In this document: positions 34,929-43,383 of the stretch, piece by piece
How positions within the stretch are numbered: position 1 is the first letter of the stretch
Layout of the letters: every line of letters starts with the position of its first letter
Assembly (NCBI GenBank): GCA_949295115.1
Contig: CASFJU010000004.1
Location: forward strand, 1-64,000
Reading direction: 5' to 3'
Length of the DNA: 64,000 nucleotides
DNA from: an uncultured Phascolarctobacterium sp.
GTDB lineage: Bacteria; Bacillota; Negativicutes; Acidaminococcales; Acidaminococcaceae
Notes under the pieces: model-generated
What the model was told of the DNA's origin: nothing
The model's database searches: none
The model's input: the letters and a program-made list of their open reading frames with translations, nothing else
Translations under genes and position numbers: made by a program

Positions 34929-35306
34929 TTATTTTTTAGCCTCTTTGGCTTTTTTAGCTTCTTCTTCGCGCATGTAATCAGTTACCAGGCAGTTGCTTTC
35001 TTCAACCAGTACCAGCGCTTTGGTGGCGTGTTTTTCCAGCCACGGCAGGATTTTTTCAATGTTTTCATGCGTATCGACGATTTCCACAACAACGGGCATA
35101 TTGGGCATACCGGTAAAAATCGAACCGATTTTGTGGTCAATGCCGCGTTTGGTGCTGGCATAGCCGCCAATGCCGCGCGATACAGTGCCGCCCGCCAGCT
35201 TCAGGCGCATGGCTTCTTCAATAACCGCTTTATAAAAGGGCTTATCGTCTAAAATCAAATCTTCTCCGGTGTAAACTTTTAAAAAGGTAACTTTTTTGAA
35301 TTCCAT
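34929..35306 (-). CDS. DUF190 family protein (PII-like fold)
   Basis: A 125-residue protein with the DUF190 pattern: an EFKKVTFLKVYTGEDL start, a middle helix with GGTVSRGIGGYA, and PVVVEIVDTHENIEKILPWL. DUF190 proteins have a PII-like ferredoxin fold and are often next to fluoride channels (CrcB), but none is seen here. I start at ATG 35304-35306, with an AAAGG site 10 bases upstream; a longer GTG reading begins within the ribosome site. A minus-strand TATAAT lies at about 35360. The end is Lys/Glu-rich. Confidence 0.85.
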   Translation of the reverse strand: MEFKKVTFLKVYTGEDLILDDKPFYKAVIEEAMRLKLAGGTVSRGIGGYASTKRGIDHKIGSIFTGMPNMPVVVEIVDTHENIEKILPWLEKHATKALVLVEESNCLVTDYMREEEAKKAKEAKK

Positions 35307-35380
35307 AAGATCACTGCCTTTCACAAAACTTCGGCTAGTGCAAAACTACCCTACGTTAATTATACAACAAAATCCTGCAC

Positions 35381-35411
35381 AAAAAAATAAACCCTGCCGT
35401 AAAAGCAGGGT
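35381..35411 (-). terminator. Terminator of the TrpXYZ-like operon and HAD gene
   Basis: ACCCTGC (35391-35397) pairs with GCAGGGT (35405-35411); on the minus strand a long T-run follows. Confidence 0.85.
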
Positions 35412-35417
35412 AATTTT

Positions 35418-36221
35418 TTAAAAATATTTTGCTATGTCGGCTGCATGCGGCAGAATAATATCGGGGTGGATGTTTTCCTTTTCGATATCCTCCAGCGTTG
35501 CTTCGCCGGTCAGCACCAGCACGGACAGGATGCCGTTGTTCAGCCCGAAGGCGATATCGGTGCTCAAACGGTCGCCAACCATGGCGATTTCATCTTTTTT
35601 GTAGCCGGTGCGTTCCATAACAACGTCAACCATATAGTGATAAGGCTTGCCAGTAATTGCCAGCGGCTTTTTGCCGGTCGCCGTTTCAATCAGCTTCAGC
35701 ATTGCGCCGCAGTCCGGTATAAACTCGCCGCCTTCAATCGGGCAGCGTACGTCGGGGTGCGTCGCCACATAGGGCACGCCGCGGTCAATCAAACGGCAGG
35801 CAATGGCAAGTTTGTCATAATCAAGCGACATATCAAAACCGACAACGACGTAATCTGTTTTTTCTTCCAGCAGCGTCGTCAGCTTAAAGCCGCCCTTGAT
35901 AATCGTTTCCTTCAATAAATCCGTGCCCAGCACGTAAAGGCTGGCGCCCGGTTTAAGCTGCTGCATGTAATACACAAAGGCGTCGCTGCTTATCAGCACG
36001 TTTTTGCGGTCTACAATAATGCCCAGACGGCGCATTTTTTCCACATAGTGGCTGTGCCCCTTGGACGAATTGTTTGTTACCAGGTAAAAATCCCTGCCGT
36101 AGGAACGCAGCTTTTTAAAAAAGTCGTCCATGCCGGGGATGAGCGTATTGCCCAAATTGATCGTGCCATCCATATCAAACAGAAAGCATTTTATATCTTT
36201 CAGGCGTTCTAAATCTGCCAT
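35418..36221 (-). CDS. HAD-IIA family sugar phosphatase-like hydrolase
   Basis: A 267-residue haloacid dehalogenase-type hydrolase of the NagD/AraL group. Motif I is FLFDMDGTINLGN, motif II VTNNSS, and motif III/IV lie in KPYHYM and MVGDRLSTDIAFG. A C2-type cap is expected between motifs II and III. Members dephosphorylate sugar phosphates or nucleotides. It starts 11 bp after the ATPase gene of the TrpXYZ-like importer and is likely co-transcribed; no functional link is obvious. Confidence 0.9.
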   Translation of the reverse strand: MADLERLKDIKCFLFDMDGTINLGNTLIPGMDDFFKKLRSYGRDFYLVTNNSSKGHSHYVEKMRRLGIIVDRKNVLISSDAFVYYMQQLKPGASLYVLGTDLLKETIIKGGFKLTTLLEEKTDYVVVGFDMSLDYDKLAIACRLIDRGVPYVATHPDVRCPIEGGEFIPDCGAMLKLIETATGKKPLAITGKPYHYMVDVVMERTGYKKDEIAMVGDRLSTDIAFGLNNGILSVLVLTGEATLEDIEKENIHPDIILPHAADIAKYF

Positions 36222-36231
36222 GCGTTTCTCC

Positions 36232-37026
36232 TCAGCTTAAAAGCAGGCGGTCGCTGTCCAGCGTGTTGCCGGCCGCTTTTTCAAACATTTGCAGCAGGTC
36301 CTGCGTGGTAAGGTTTTTCTTTTCGTCGCCCGCAACGTCAACCAGAATACGGCCGTTGTACATCATAATCAGCCTGTTGCCGTAGCGCAAAGCGTCGCGC
36401 ATGTTATGCGTAATCATCAGCGTCGTCAGCTGGTCGCGGTCAACAATGCGTTCCGTCAGCGCCAGAACTTTGGCTGCGGTTTTCGGGTCAAGCGCCGCCG
36501 TATGTTCGTCCAGAAGCAAAAGCTTCGGTTTTTTAATGGTAGCCATTAAAAGCGTCAAAGCCTGCCTCTGCCCGCCGCTAAGTAAGCCAACACGCGCGGT
36601 CATGCGGTTTTCCAAACCCAAATCCAGCTCTTTCAGCATTTCCACAAACCAATCGTGGTCTTTTTCGTTCAGGCTCCATTTTAATCCCGGCGTTTTGCCG
36701 CGCCTTGCGGCGATAGCCAGGTTTTCTTCAATCATCATGCCGGCAGCGGTGCCCATCATCGGGTCCTGAAATACCCTGCCGATGTATTTGGCGCGTTTGT
36801 GTTCCGGCGTTTTGGTAATATCCGCACCGTCGATAACAATTTTGCCGCTGTCCACCGGGTAAACGCCCGCAATGGAGTTGAGCATGGTGGATTTGCCCGC
36901 GCCGTTGCCGCCGATAACGGTAACAAAATCGCCGGGGGCAAGGTGCAGCGAAAGGTCCTGCAAAGCAACTTTTTCGTTTATAGTACCTGCAAAAAAGGTT
37001 TTATGGATATGTTCAACGTGCAGCAT
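36232..37026 (-). CDS. ABC transporter ATP-binding protein (TrpZ-like)
   Basis: A 264-residue ABC ATPase. Walker A is IGGNGAGKSTM, the signature LLSGGQRQALTLL, Walker B LLLLDEHTAALDP, and the switch His in MITHN. Note His in place of Pro in the usual DEPTAALDP. It overlaps the start codon of the permease gene stop by one base and belongs to an importer with two lipoproteins upstream. Confidence 0.9.
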   Translation of the reverse strand: MLHVEHIHKTFFAGTINEKVALQDLSLHLAPGDFVTVIGGNGAGKSTMLNSIAGVYPVDSGKIVIDGADITKTPEHKRAKYIGRVFQDPMMGTAAGMMIEENLAIAARRGKTPGLKWSLNEKDHDWFVEMLKELDLGLENRMTARVGLLSGGQRQALTLLMATIKKPKLLLLDEHTAALDPKTAAKVLALTERIVDRDQLTTLMITHNMRDALRYGNRLIMMYNGRILVDVAGDEKKNLTTQDLLQMFEKAAGNTLDSDRLLLS

Positions 37027-37910
37027 TATTTCACCGCCTTTCTTGCGCCGACTTTATCTTTAACAAGCGGCAGCGAGAGTGCAAACGCTACGAGAAGCGC
37101 CGTAAACAGTTTCAAATCGTTAGGCGGCATGCCCATTTGCAGTACCGCGGCAATTACAATACGGTAAACAACACTGCCAAGTATTACGCTGACAATGCAG
37201 TTTTTAAAGCTGCGCGTGCCAAACAGCACCTCGCCGATAATTACGGAGGCAAGGCCGATAACGATGGTGCCCGTTCCCATGCCGACATCGGCAAAGCCGT
37301 TGTTCTGTGCAATCAGCGCGCCGCTTAAAGCAACCAGCGCGTTGCTGATTAAGAGGCCCAAAATAATCGTCACGCGGGTATCAACGCCCTGCGCGCGAAT
37401 CATCTGCTGGTTAAAACCGGTCGCGCGGATGGCGGCGCCGATTTCCGTACCGAAGAACCAGTAAATAAACAGGCCGCTTAAAAGGGCGGCAATAGCGCCG
37501 ACGGAAAGCACGGTGTAAACATTATCCAGATTAAACCATGCCTGCATTTCGGTAAAAATTGTATCAATGCGCAGCAGCGACAGGTTGGCTTTGCCCATAA
37601 CGCGCAAGTTTACGGAATACAGCGCAATCATGGTTAAAATGCCTGCCAGCAGTGCCGGTATTTTCAGTTTAGTGTGCAAAAGCCCGGTAGCGACGCCAGC
37701 CAGCATACCGGCAATGGCAGCGCAGATAAAAGCAACGGCTACGGAATACCCCTCCGAAAGCATCGACGCCGCCACGGCAGCGCCTAACGGAAAGCTGCCT
37801 TCAACAGTCAAATCAGCAATATCAAGCACGCGGAACGTAATGTAAACGCCCAGTGCCATAATCGCCCACAACAGCCCCTGCGCTATTGTCGGCATTAAAA
37901 TGTCTATCAT
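37026..37910 (-). CDS. ABC transporter permease (TrpY-like)
   Basis: A 294-residue permease with about nine spans. It has YITFRVLDIADLTVEGSFPLGAA and GTEIGAAIRATGFNQQMIRAQGVD, the marks of the permease linked to ABC_sub_bind lipoproteins. In Firmicutes this system is known as TrpXYZ when under tryptophan control; no trp T-box is seen here, so the substrate is open. Confidence 0.9.
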   Translation of the reverse strand: MIDILMPTIAQGLLWAIMALGVYITFRVLDIADLTVEGSFPLGAAVAASMLSEGYSVAVAFICAAIAGMLAGVATGLLHTKLKIPALLAGILTMIALYSVNLRVMGKANLSLLRIDTIFTEMQAWFNLDNVYTVLSVGAIAALLSGLFIYWFFGTEIGAAIRATGFNQQMIRAQGVDTRVTIILGLLISNALVALSGALIAQNNGFADVGMGTGTIVIGLASVIIGEVLFGTRSFKNCIVSVILGSVVYRIVIAAVLQMGMPPNDLKLFTALLVAFALSLPLVKDKVGARKAVK

Positions 37911-37973
37911 CTAATCTCCTCCAAAAGTAGCAGTAAAAGCGGGCTCCCGCGCAGGAAGCCCGCAATGAACCTT

Positions 37974-38969
37974 TTATTTTGCTTCCGCTTCTTTTAAAAC
38001 TTCTTCCGGAATGGTGTAACCGAGGCGGTCAGCAACAGCCTTGTTGATGGTAACTTTAAACTGTTTCTGGGTTTCAACCGCCATGTCAGCCGGTTTGGCT
38101 TCGCCTTTCAGAATTTTGGCTGCCATTTCGCCGGTCTGCTTGCCAAGTTCATAATAATCAATGCCGATAACAGCCACGCTGCCTTCGGTATCCGGCCAAC
38201 CGCAGGTCATAACCAGTTTGGCAGGCTCGGTAACGCTTATTAAAGTCGGCACCGCCGATGCCATTACATTATCGGTAGGCAGGTACAGGCAGTCGATATC
38301 GCCGATAATGCTCTGCGCCGCCTGCTGGATATCGTTTACGCTGGAAACGGTCGCTTCCTTAATTTCCACGCCGCGTTCCGCAGCATATTTTTTCAGCAAA
38401 TCCACCTGCATCTGGCTGTTAACCTCGCTGGAGGAATAAATCGTGCCGACTACTTTGGCATCGGGCACAAGCTTCAGCAGCAAATCAAGCTGTTCTTTAA
38501 TCGGGTTCATGTCGCTGGTGCCGGTTACATTGCCGCCCGGTTTATCATTTTTTGCCACCAGCTTGGCAGCTTCGTAATCGGTAACGGCCGTTGCCACAAT
38601 GGGGATATCCTTCGTGGCGTTGGCACAGGTCTGCGCCGCCGGTGTGGCAATAGCGCAAATCAAATCAACTTTATTGCTTACAAAACGGTGGGCAATGTTC
38701 TGCAAATTGCTCTGGTCCGCCTGAGCGTTGTGTTTATCAAAGGTAATGTTCTCGCCTTCTTTAAAACCGTTCGCCGCAAGGCCGTCCACAAAGCCTTTGT
38801 TGGCAGCGTCCAGCGACGCATGTTCAACCAGTTGCACAATACCTACATTTGCAGTTTTCTTTGCTGCCGTTTCTTCTTTTTTATCGCCGCCGCAGCCGCC
38901 AAGTACGCCCGCAGCCATAGTCAAAGCCAATGCCGCAGCCAGGGCACGCATTTTTTTGGATAACATCAT
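37974..38969 (-). CDS. ABC transporter substrate-binding lipoprotein (ABC_sub_bind) 1
   Basis: A 331-residue lipoprotein. The signal peptide ends in a lipobox LGGC, followed by a short linker. The body has NVGIVQLVEHASLDAANKGF, FDKHNAQADQSNLQNIA, GTIYSSSEVNSQ and LPTDNVMASAVP, typical of the ABC_sub_bind (TrpX-like) family of periplasmic binding proteins for amino-acid-like ligands. It is a tandem paralogue of the gene at 39016, with most motifs kept. Confidence 0.92.
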   Translation of the reverse strand: MMLSKKMRALAAALALTMAAGVLGGCGGDKKEETAAKKTANVGIVQLVEHASLDAANKGFVDGLAANGFKEGENITFDKHNAQADQSNLQNIAHRFVSNKVDLICAIATPAAQTCANATKDIPIVATAVTDYEAAKLVAKNDKPGGNVTGTSDMNPIKEQLDLLLKLVPDAKVVGTIYSSSEVNSQMQVDLLKKYAAERGVEIKEATVSSVNDIQQAAQSIIGDIDCLYLPTDNVMASAVPTLISVTEPAKLVMTCGWPDTEGSVAVIGIDYYELGKQTGEMAAKILKGEAKPADMAVETQKQFKVTINKAVADRLGYTIPEEVLKEAEAK

Positions 38970-39015
38970 TATCAGTTCAGTCCTTCCCTATGGTAAACTT
39001 TTGCATTTAATGCGG

Positions 39016-40014
39016 TTATTTTACAACTTCCGCATTTTGCAGCACGTCCTGCGGGATGGTTATGCCAAGGCGTTTTGCGCCTGCTTCGTTAACGACGGTT
39101 TTAAACTGCTTCTGAGTCTGAATTGCCATCTCTGCCGGTTTGGCTTCGCCTTTTAAAATTTGGGCTGCCATCTCGCCGGTTTCCTTACCCAGCTGGTAGT
39201 AATCAATGCCCAGCGCTGCAAGACCGCCCGCCTTTACCTGGCCTTCTTCGCCGCAGATAACAGCAAGCCCTGCGTTATCCGTAACGGAAACCAAAGTCGG
39301 AATAGAAGATGCAAGAACATTGTCAGTAGGCACGTAAACCACGTCAACCTTCCCTACAAGGCTCTGCGCTGCCTGCTGAATATCGTTTACCGTAGAAACC
39401 GTTGCTTCCACAACATTGACGCCCCGTTCAGCAGCCGCTTTTTTCATAATTTCAACCTGCATTTGAGAATTTACTTCGCTGGAGCAATAAATAGTACCGA
39501 TGGTTTTAGCGTCAGGCACAATTTTAAGCAGCAAATCAACCTGTTCCTTAATCGGGTTCATGTCGCTGGTGCCGGTAACGTTAGCGCCCGGTTTTTCGTT
39601 GCTTACAACAAGTTTGGCCGCTTCATAATCCGTAACAGCGGTTGCCACAATGGGGATATCCTTCGTGGCGTTGGCCATAACCTGCGCTGCCGGTGTCGCG
39701 ATAGCGCAAATCAGGTCCACCTTGTTGTTGACAAAACGGTGGGCAATGTTCTGTAAATTGCTTTGGTCTGCCTGCGCGTTCTGTCTGTCGAAAGCAATAT
39801 TCTCATTTTCTTTGAAGCCTTTGTCCGCCAGGCCGTCTACAAAGCCTTTGTTGGCGGCGTCAAGCGCACTGTGTTCTACCAGTTGTACAATGCCTACGTT
39901 TAACTGCGCTTTACTTCCTGCTTCCTGTTTTTCGCCGCCGCAACCCGCCAGAAGCCCCAATGCCAAAAGCAAGGCTGCGCCTGCAGCAAATTTTTTCAAA
40001 CTTCTTTTTTTCAT
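39016..40014 (-). CDS. ABC transporter substrate-binding lipoprotein (ABC_sub_bind) 2
   Basis: A 332-residue lipoprotein and first gene of the importer operon. Lipobox LAGC. It repeats the motifs of its downstream neighbour with differences in the ligand region (CGEEGQVKAGG where the paralogue has CGWPDTEGSV). I start at ATG 40012-40014; GGAAGG lies 9 bases upstream and overlaps an earlier ATG at 40023. The pair arose by tandem duplication and may widen the substrate range of one transporter. Confidence 0.92.
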   Translation of the reverse strand: MKKRSLKKFAAGAALLLALGLLAGCGGEKQEAGSKAQLNVGIVQLVEHSALDAANKGFVDGLADKGFKENENIAFDRQNAQADQSNLQNIAHRFVNNKVDLICAIATPAAQVMANATKDIPIVATAVTDYEAAKLVVSNEKPGANVTGTSDMNPIKEQVDLLLKIVPDAKTIGTIYCSSEVNSQMQVEIMKKAAAERGVNVVEATVSTVNDIQQAAQSLVGKVDVVYVPTDNVLASSIPTLVSVTDNAGLAVICGEEGQVKAGGLAALGIDYYQLGKETGEMAAQILKGEAKPAEMAIQTQKQFKTVVNEAGAKRLGITIPQDVLQNAEVVK

Positions 40015-40201
40015 AATATCCATCCTTCCATTCTGCAAAATACCCCTCAACAAAAAACAATACTACTATTTTATCATCTATTTTACCATTTATCCGCGTA
40101 AAAAACAAACTCCATTAAACAAAATTTTAAATTTTTCTGCCAATTAGTGGGCGATTGTATACGTTTTGAGGACAAAATTAAAAATTTATCGGTTAAAATA
40201 C

Positions 40202-40229
40202 AAAACAGGGAGCATCAGCTCCCTGTTTT
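40202..40229. terminator. Terminator of the DhaLK/LsrF-like operon
   Basis: AAAACAGGGAGC (40202-40213) and GCTCCCTGTTTT (40218-40229) form a perfect 12-bp stem over ATCA, overlapping the regulator stop codon; it has T-runs in both directions. Confidence 0.85.
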
Positions 40230-41140
40230 CATCCCTGCAATACTTTGCGGGCTATGTCTTCGGTTACGATGAGATGCGTTACAAGGCCGGTGCGCAGTGC
40301 GCCAAGCACTGCTTTGCTTCCCGCCGTCAGCCCGATGGCTATTACTTTAGGCGTCTGCCCCAGCGTTTTCAGCGGTATGCGAACGGCAAAATCGCCTGCG
40401 CCGCTGATAAATTCGCCGCGTACATTAAAATAGTACGAAAGTAAACTGCCAACTGCCTGCTGGCGTTCCAGCGCGTCCTCAAAACGCAGCGCCGTTGCTT
40501 CATCCGGCACGCTCGGGTAAGCGCGTATTTCTGCCAGTGCCGCCGTCGCTGTCTGCCACAGCTGCGCCGCCTGCTTAAAGTTTTCCGTGCTTTCAACGGC
40601 GTCGCGTGCCTCGCTGCTGTCGGGGAATGCTTCCGCATCCAGCCAGAAGGCTTCGCGTCCGCTGCCCGCTAAAAGCTGCGACAGTTCGTTAACGCGGTAA
40701 CCACGGTTTGGTATCGCCGTTTTGCCGATAAGCGGAAAGATTTTGCCGGTTCCTTTCATGCCGCCGTCCAGCGCCATTTTGGCAGCCACTTCGCCAAGCG
40801 TGTAGCCCCAGCCAAGCCCGACGGCTTTTTCGCCGCGCAGCACATCTTCCAGATACACGGCGCTGTGGCGCAAAAGTTCATCACGCGGGGCGTTGGGCAG
40901 AACAATGCCGCCCTTAATGCCAAAACGCTGCCCCAAAAGTTTTAACAGTTCTGCATCGCCTGCAGCCGGTGGACGGATTTCGATATGGACAATGCCTGCT
41001 TCGCGCGCGTGCGCCAGCATTTTGCTGACCTGCGGGCGCGATACACCGATTTTTGCCGCCACTTGTGCCTGCGTCAGCCCGTCTTCGTAATAAAGGCGCG
41101 CCACCTGCACCAGCGCGGCAAGTTCTTTATCGGTCAGCAA
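40229..41140 (-). CDS. SorC/LsrR-family sugar-binding transcriptional regulator
   Basis: A 303-residue regulator. The N-terminal helix-turn-helix is LTQAQVAAKIGVSRPQVSKML; the rest is a sugar-phosphate-binding domain of the SorC/DeoR-like type (GLGWGYTLGEVA, FPLIGK, SELSQL-like, ending GLTAGSKAVLGALRTGLVTHLIV and a late EDIARKVL). LsrR, CggR and SorC belong here; ligands are phosphorylated sugars or phospho-AI-2. It starts with TTG directly after the VOC gene stop and is the last gene of the operon, so it probably controls it by feedback. Confidence 0.9.
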   Translation of the reverse strand: MLTDKELAALVQVARLYYEDGLTQAQVAAKIGVSRPQVSKMLAHAREAGIVHIEIRPPAAGDAELLKLLGQRFGIKGGIVLPNAPRDELLRHSAVYLEDVLRGEKAVGLGWGYTLGEVAAKMALDGGMKGTGKIFPLIGKTAIPNRGYRVNELSQLLAGSGREAFWLDAEAFPDSSEARDAVESTENFKQAAQLWQTATAALAEIRAYPSVPDEATALRFEDALERQQAVGSLLSYYFNVRGEFISGAGDFAVRIPLKTLGQTPKVIAIGLTAGSKAVLGALRTGLVTHLIVTEDIARKVLQG

Positions 41141-41458
41141 TTATTTTACTTCTTCCATTAATTCCATCAAAATGCCGTCCTTCATGATAAAGGCGATGCG
41201 GGTATGTTCGTCTGCCATCCACGGTTCTACAACCACGCGATTGGCTTTCAGCTGCTCGTCCATGTCGTCTACCATAAAGGCAACGTGCACCATGGTTTGC
41301 AGTTCCTGCGGCAGCGGGGTATCTTTTTCAAAACGCAGGTATTCAATGCCGAACTCATTGGTTTCGGGCGGTACGATGTGCGTTTTAATGCCTTCGGCGT
41401 AAATGCTGCCTTCCATTACTTTATCGGTCGGTACACCAACGTGTACATATTTTTTCAT
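41141..41458 (-). CDS. VOC-like (glyoxalase fold) small enzyme
   Basis: A 105-residue protein with a vicinal-oxygen-chelate pattern: KYVHVGVPTDK at the start, IEYLRFEKDTPLP, VHVAFMVDDMDEQL, and a late IAFIMKDGILMELME. One VOC module is about this size (two are needed for a full site, so a dimer is expected). The metal ligands would be His6, His in VHVAF and the last Glu. It sits between an LsrF-like aldolase and the regulator; it may isomerise or cleave the pathway's keto sugar, but this is a guess. Confidence 0.7.
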   Translation of the reverse strand: MKKYVHVGVPTDKVMEGSIYAEGIKTHIVPPETNEFGIEYLRFEKDTPLPQELQTMVHVAFMVDDMDEQLKANRVVVEPWMADEHTRIAFIMKDGILMELMEEVK

Positions 41459-41461
41459 CCG

Positions 41462-42337
41462 TCAGTCCTCCTTCATCAGCTGGTAAGCTTTATAGGCTTC
41501 TTCCGGTTTGGCACCTTCGTGGATAACCATGCGGATAGCCTTCAGCATGGCAACCGGGCTTTCGGCCTGCAGTACGTTGCGGCCCATGTCTACGCCGGCA
41601 GCGCCCTCGCTGATGGCACGGTAAGCCATTTGCAGCGCGTCAAGCTCCGGCACTTTTTTGCCGCCCGCGATAACGATAGGTACCGGGCAGGCTGCGGTAA
41701 TCTGCTCAAAGTTTTCGCAGTAGTAGGTTTTAATAATATGCGCGCCGAGCTCTGAAAGCAGGCGGGTTGCCAGTGCAAAATAGCGCGTAGTGCGTTCCAT
41801 TTCCTTGCCGACGGCAACAACGCCCAGTACGGGGATGCCGTAACGCTCGCCCGCGTCGACGGTGCGCACTAAATTGTTCAGCGAACCAAGCTCGCCGTCC
41901 GCACCGACAAAGCACTGCACTGCCATGCAGGAAGCGTTCATGCGGATAGCGTCTTCAATACCGACGCCGATAACGCCGTGGCTCATGTCGTCTTTCAGCA
42001 CGGAATTATCCGCCGTGCAGCGCAGGGCAATCGCCTTGCGGCAGTCGGGCGGTACGCAGGCACGCAGCGCGCCGCGCGTCGCCATCAGGCAGTCCGCATA
42101 TTTCATCAGCTGCGGAATCACCAGGTCAAGGCGTTCCAATCCGGCGGTGCTGCCCATAATATAGCCGTGGTCAAACGCCAGCATAATGGTGCGGCCGTCA
42201 GCGGCAAAAATCTGCGACAGCCTTGTTTTCATACCCCATTCGGCGTGGCCCATGCCCTTAACGTGAAAGGTCTGCGCGGGCGGCTTAATGCCGATGCCGT
42301 AGTCCTTTGCGATAATGTTTCCTTCTTTATCTGCCAT
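41462..42337 (-). CDS. LsrF/DhnA-type class I aldolase (thiolase)
   Basis: A 291-residue TIM-barrel class I aldolase. It matches LsrF strongly along its length: WGMKTRLSQIF, IMLAFDHGYIMGSTAGLERLD, CLMATRGALRACVPP, the Schiff-base lysine region AHIIKTYYCENFEQI, PVPIVIAGGKKVPE and GASGVDMGRN-like GAAGVDMGRNVLQAESPVAMLKA. LsrF transfers an acetyl group from 3-hydroxy-5-phosphonooxypentane-2,4-dione to CoA in AI-2 breakdown; other relatives cleave fructose bisphosphate or deoxy sugar phosphates. It lies between dhaK and the VOC gene. No LsrK, LsrG or LsrACDB is nearby. Confidence 0.9.
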   Translation of the reverse strand: MADKEGNIIAKDYGIGIKPPAQTFHVKGMGHAEWGMKTRLSQIFAADGRTIMLAFDHGYIMGSTAGLERLDLVIPQLMKYADCLMATRGALRACVPPDCRKAIALRCTADNSVLKDDMSHGVIGVGIEDAIRMNASCMAVQCFVGADGELGSLNNLVRTVDAGERYGIPVLGVVAVGKEMERTTRYFALATRLLSELGAHIIKTYYCENFEQITAACPVPIVIAGGKKVPELDALQMAYRAISEGAAGVDMGRNVLQAESPVAMLKAIRMVIHEGAKPEEAYKAYQLMKED

Positions 42338-42348
42338 AGCGCTTCACC

Positions 42349-43341
42349 TTAGTTTCTGTAATACGGGGTGCGGCACGGAGCGTTCCACAGTTCGGTCAGT
42401 TCGTCGTCCATGCGCGCAATAAACATCTGGAAGCCTGCGGTTTCCTGAACGGTCAGCAGTTCACCGACGTGGCTTGCAACAACTTCAATGCCTTTTTCCG
42501 CAAGGTATTTGTGGCATTTGCGGTAAACAATCAGCTGTTCCATCAAAGTGGTTGCACCGCTGCCGTTAATGATAACCATCAGTTTTTCGCCGCTCTTAAC
42601 GTCAAGGTCTTTCAAAAGCGCGTCCATCATAATAACGGCGGTTTCGTCCGCGGATTTCATCGGCATGCTACCGCCGCCGCCTTCACCGTGCTGTCCCATG
42701 CCTACTTCCATCATGCCGTCTTCAATATGAGCAATTTCCATGCCGGTTGCCGGATGGGTTGCACCTACGCACGCAACGGCGATGGTTGCCATGTTATCAG
42801 CAAAACGCTGTGCGATAGCGGCAACTTCTTCAAGGGATTTGCCCTGAGCAGCTGCTGCACCGGCGATTTTGTACAGAGGAATGCAGCCTACCAGACCGCG
42901 GCGGTCATCGGCATTGGAGCGCGGCGCGTTGGCAACGTCTTCCTGCGTAACAACTTTGGCAACATTGATGCCCAGTTTTTTAACCTGTTTCATCGTCAGG
43001 TTGCCGGTCAGCATATCGCCGGCGTGGTTCAACACAACAAACAGTACGCCGTGGCCTTTGTCCGCCATTTTAATAGCTTCCACGCAGGACTGTGGGCCAG
43101 GCGCAGCAAAAATATTGCCCGCAACGGAAATATCAATCATGCCCTCACCGACAAAGCCGCTGATAGCAGGCTCATGTCCGGTGCCGCCAAGGGTTACGAT
43201 GGTAACGCGGTCAGCATCTTTTAATTTTTTGTTCACAACAAGGTTGCCGTCTTCCAGAGAAACAATGTCGGAATTGCTCAGCGCAAGGCCTTCCAGAAGC
43301 TCCGCGGTTAAATTTTCAGGGTCATTGATAAATTTTTTCAT
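42349..43341 (-). CDS. dhaK: DhaK-like dihydroxyacetone/ketose kinase subunit
   Basis: A 330-residue DhaK-domain protein. It has the substrate site TLGGTGHEPAISGFVG (GSGHEP-type), NHAGDMLTGNLTMK and DDRRGLVGCIPLYKIAGAAAAQG, and the His that holds the ketone in GMGQHGEGGGGS. In DhaK of E. coli this His-containing region reads GMGIHGEPG; the change points to a different substrate, perhaps a four- or five-carbon ketose. It pairs with DhaL, 42 bp upstream. No DhaM is present, so the phosphate donor may be ATP held by DhaL or a PTS protein elsewhere. Confidence 0.9.
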   Translation of the reverse strand: MKKFINDPENLTAELLEGLALSNSDIVSLEDGNLVVNKKLKDADRVTIVTLGGTGHEPAISGFVGEGMIDISVAGNIFAAPGPQSCVEAIKMADKGHGVLFVVLNHAGDMLTGNLTMKQVKKLGINVAKVVTQEDVANAPRSNADDRRGLVGCIPLYKIAGAAAAQGKSLEEVAAIAQRFADNMATIAVACVGATHPATGMEIAHIEDGMMEVGMGQHGEGGGGSMPMKSADETAVIMMDALLKDLDVKSGEKLMVIINGSGATTLMEQLIVYRKCHKYLAEKGIEVVASHVGELLTVQETAGFQMFIARMDDELTELWNAPCRTPYYRN

Positions 43342-43383
43342 TCTTACAACCTCCGTTAAAATATTTTTGCAAACTTTCGTTGA

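Noticed and set aside
34917-35324. CrcB/fluoride riboswitch partner for the DUF190 gene
   Set aside because: DUF190 genes are often beside fluoride channels, but no small four-span membrane gene and no riboswitch-like leader is seen here.
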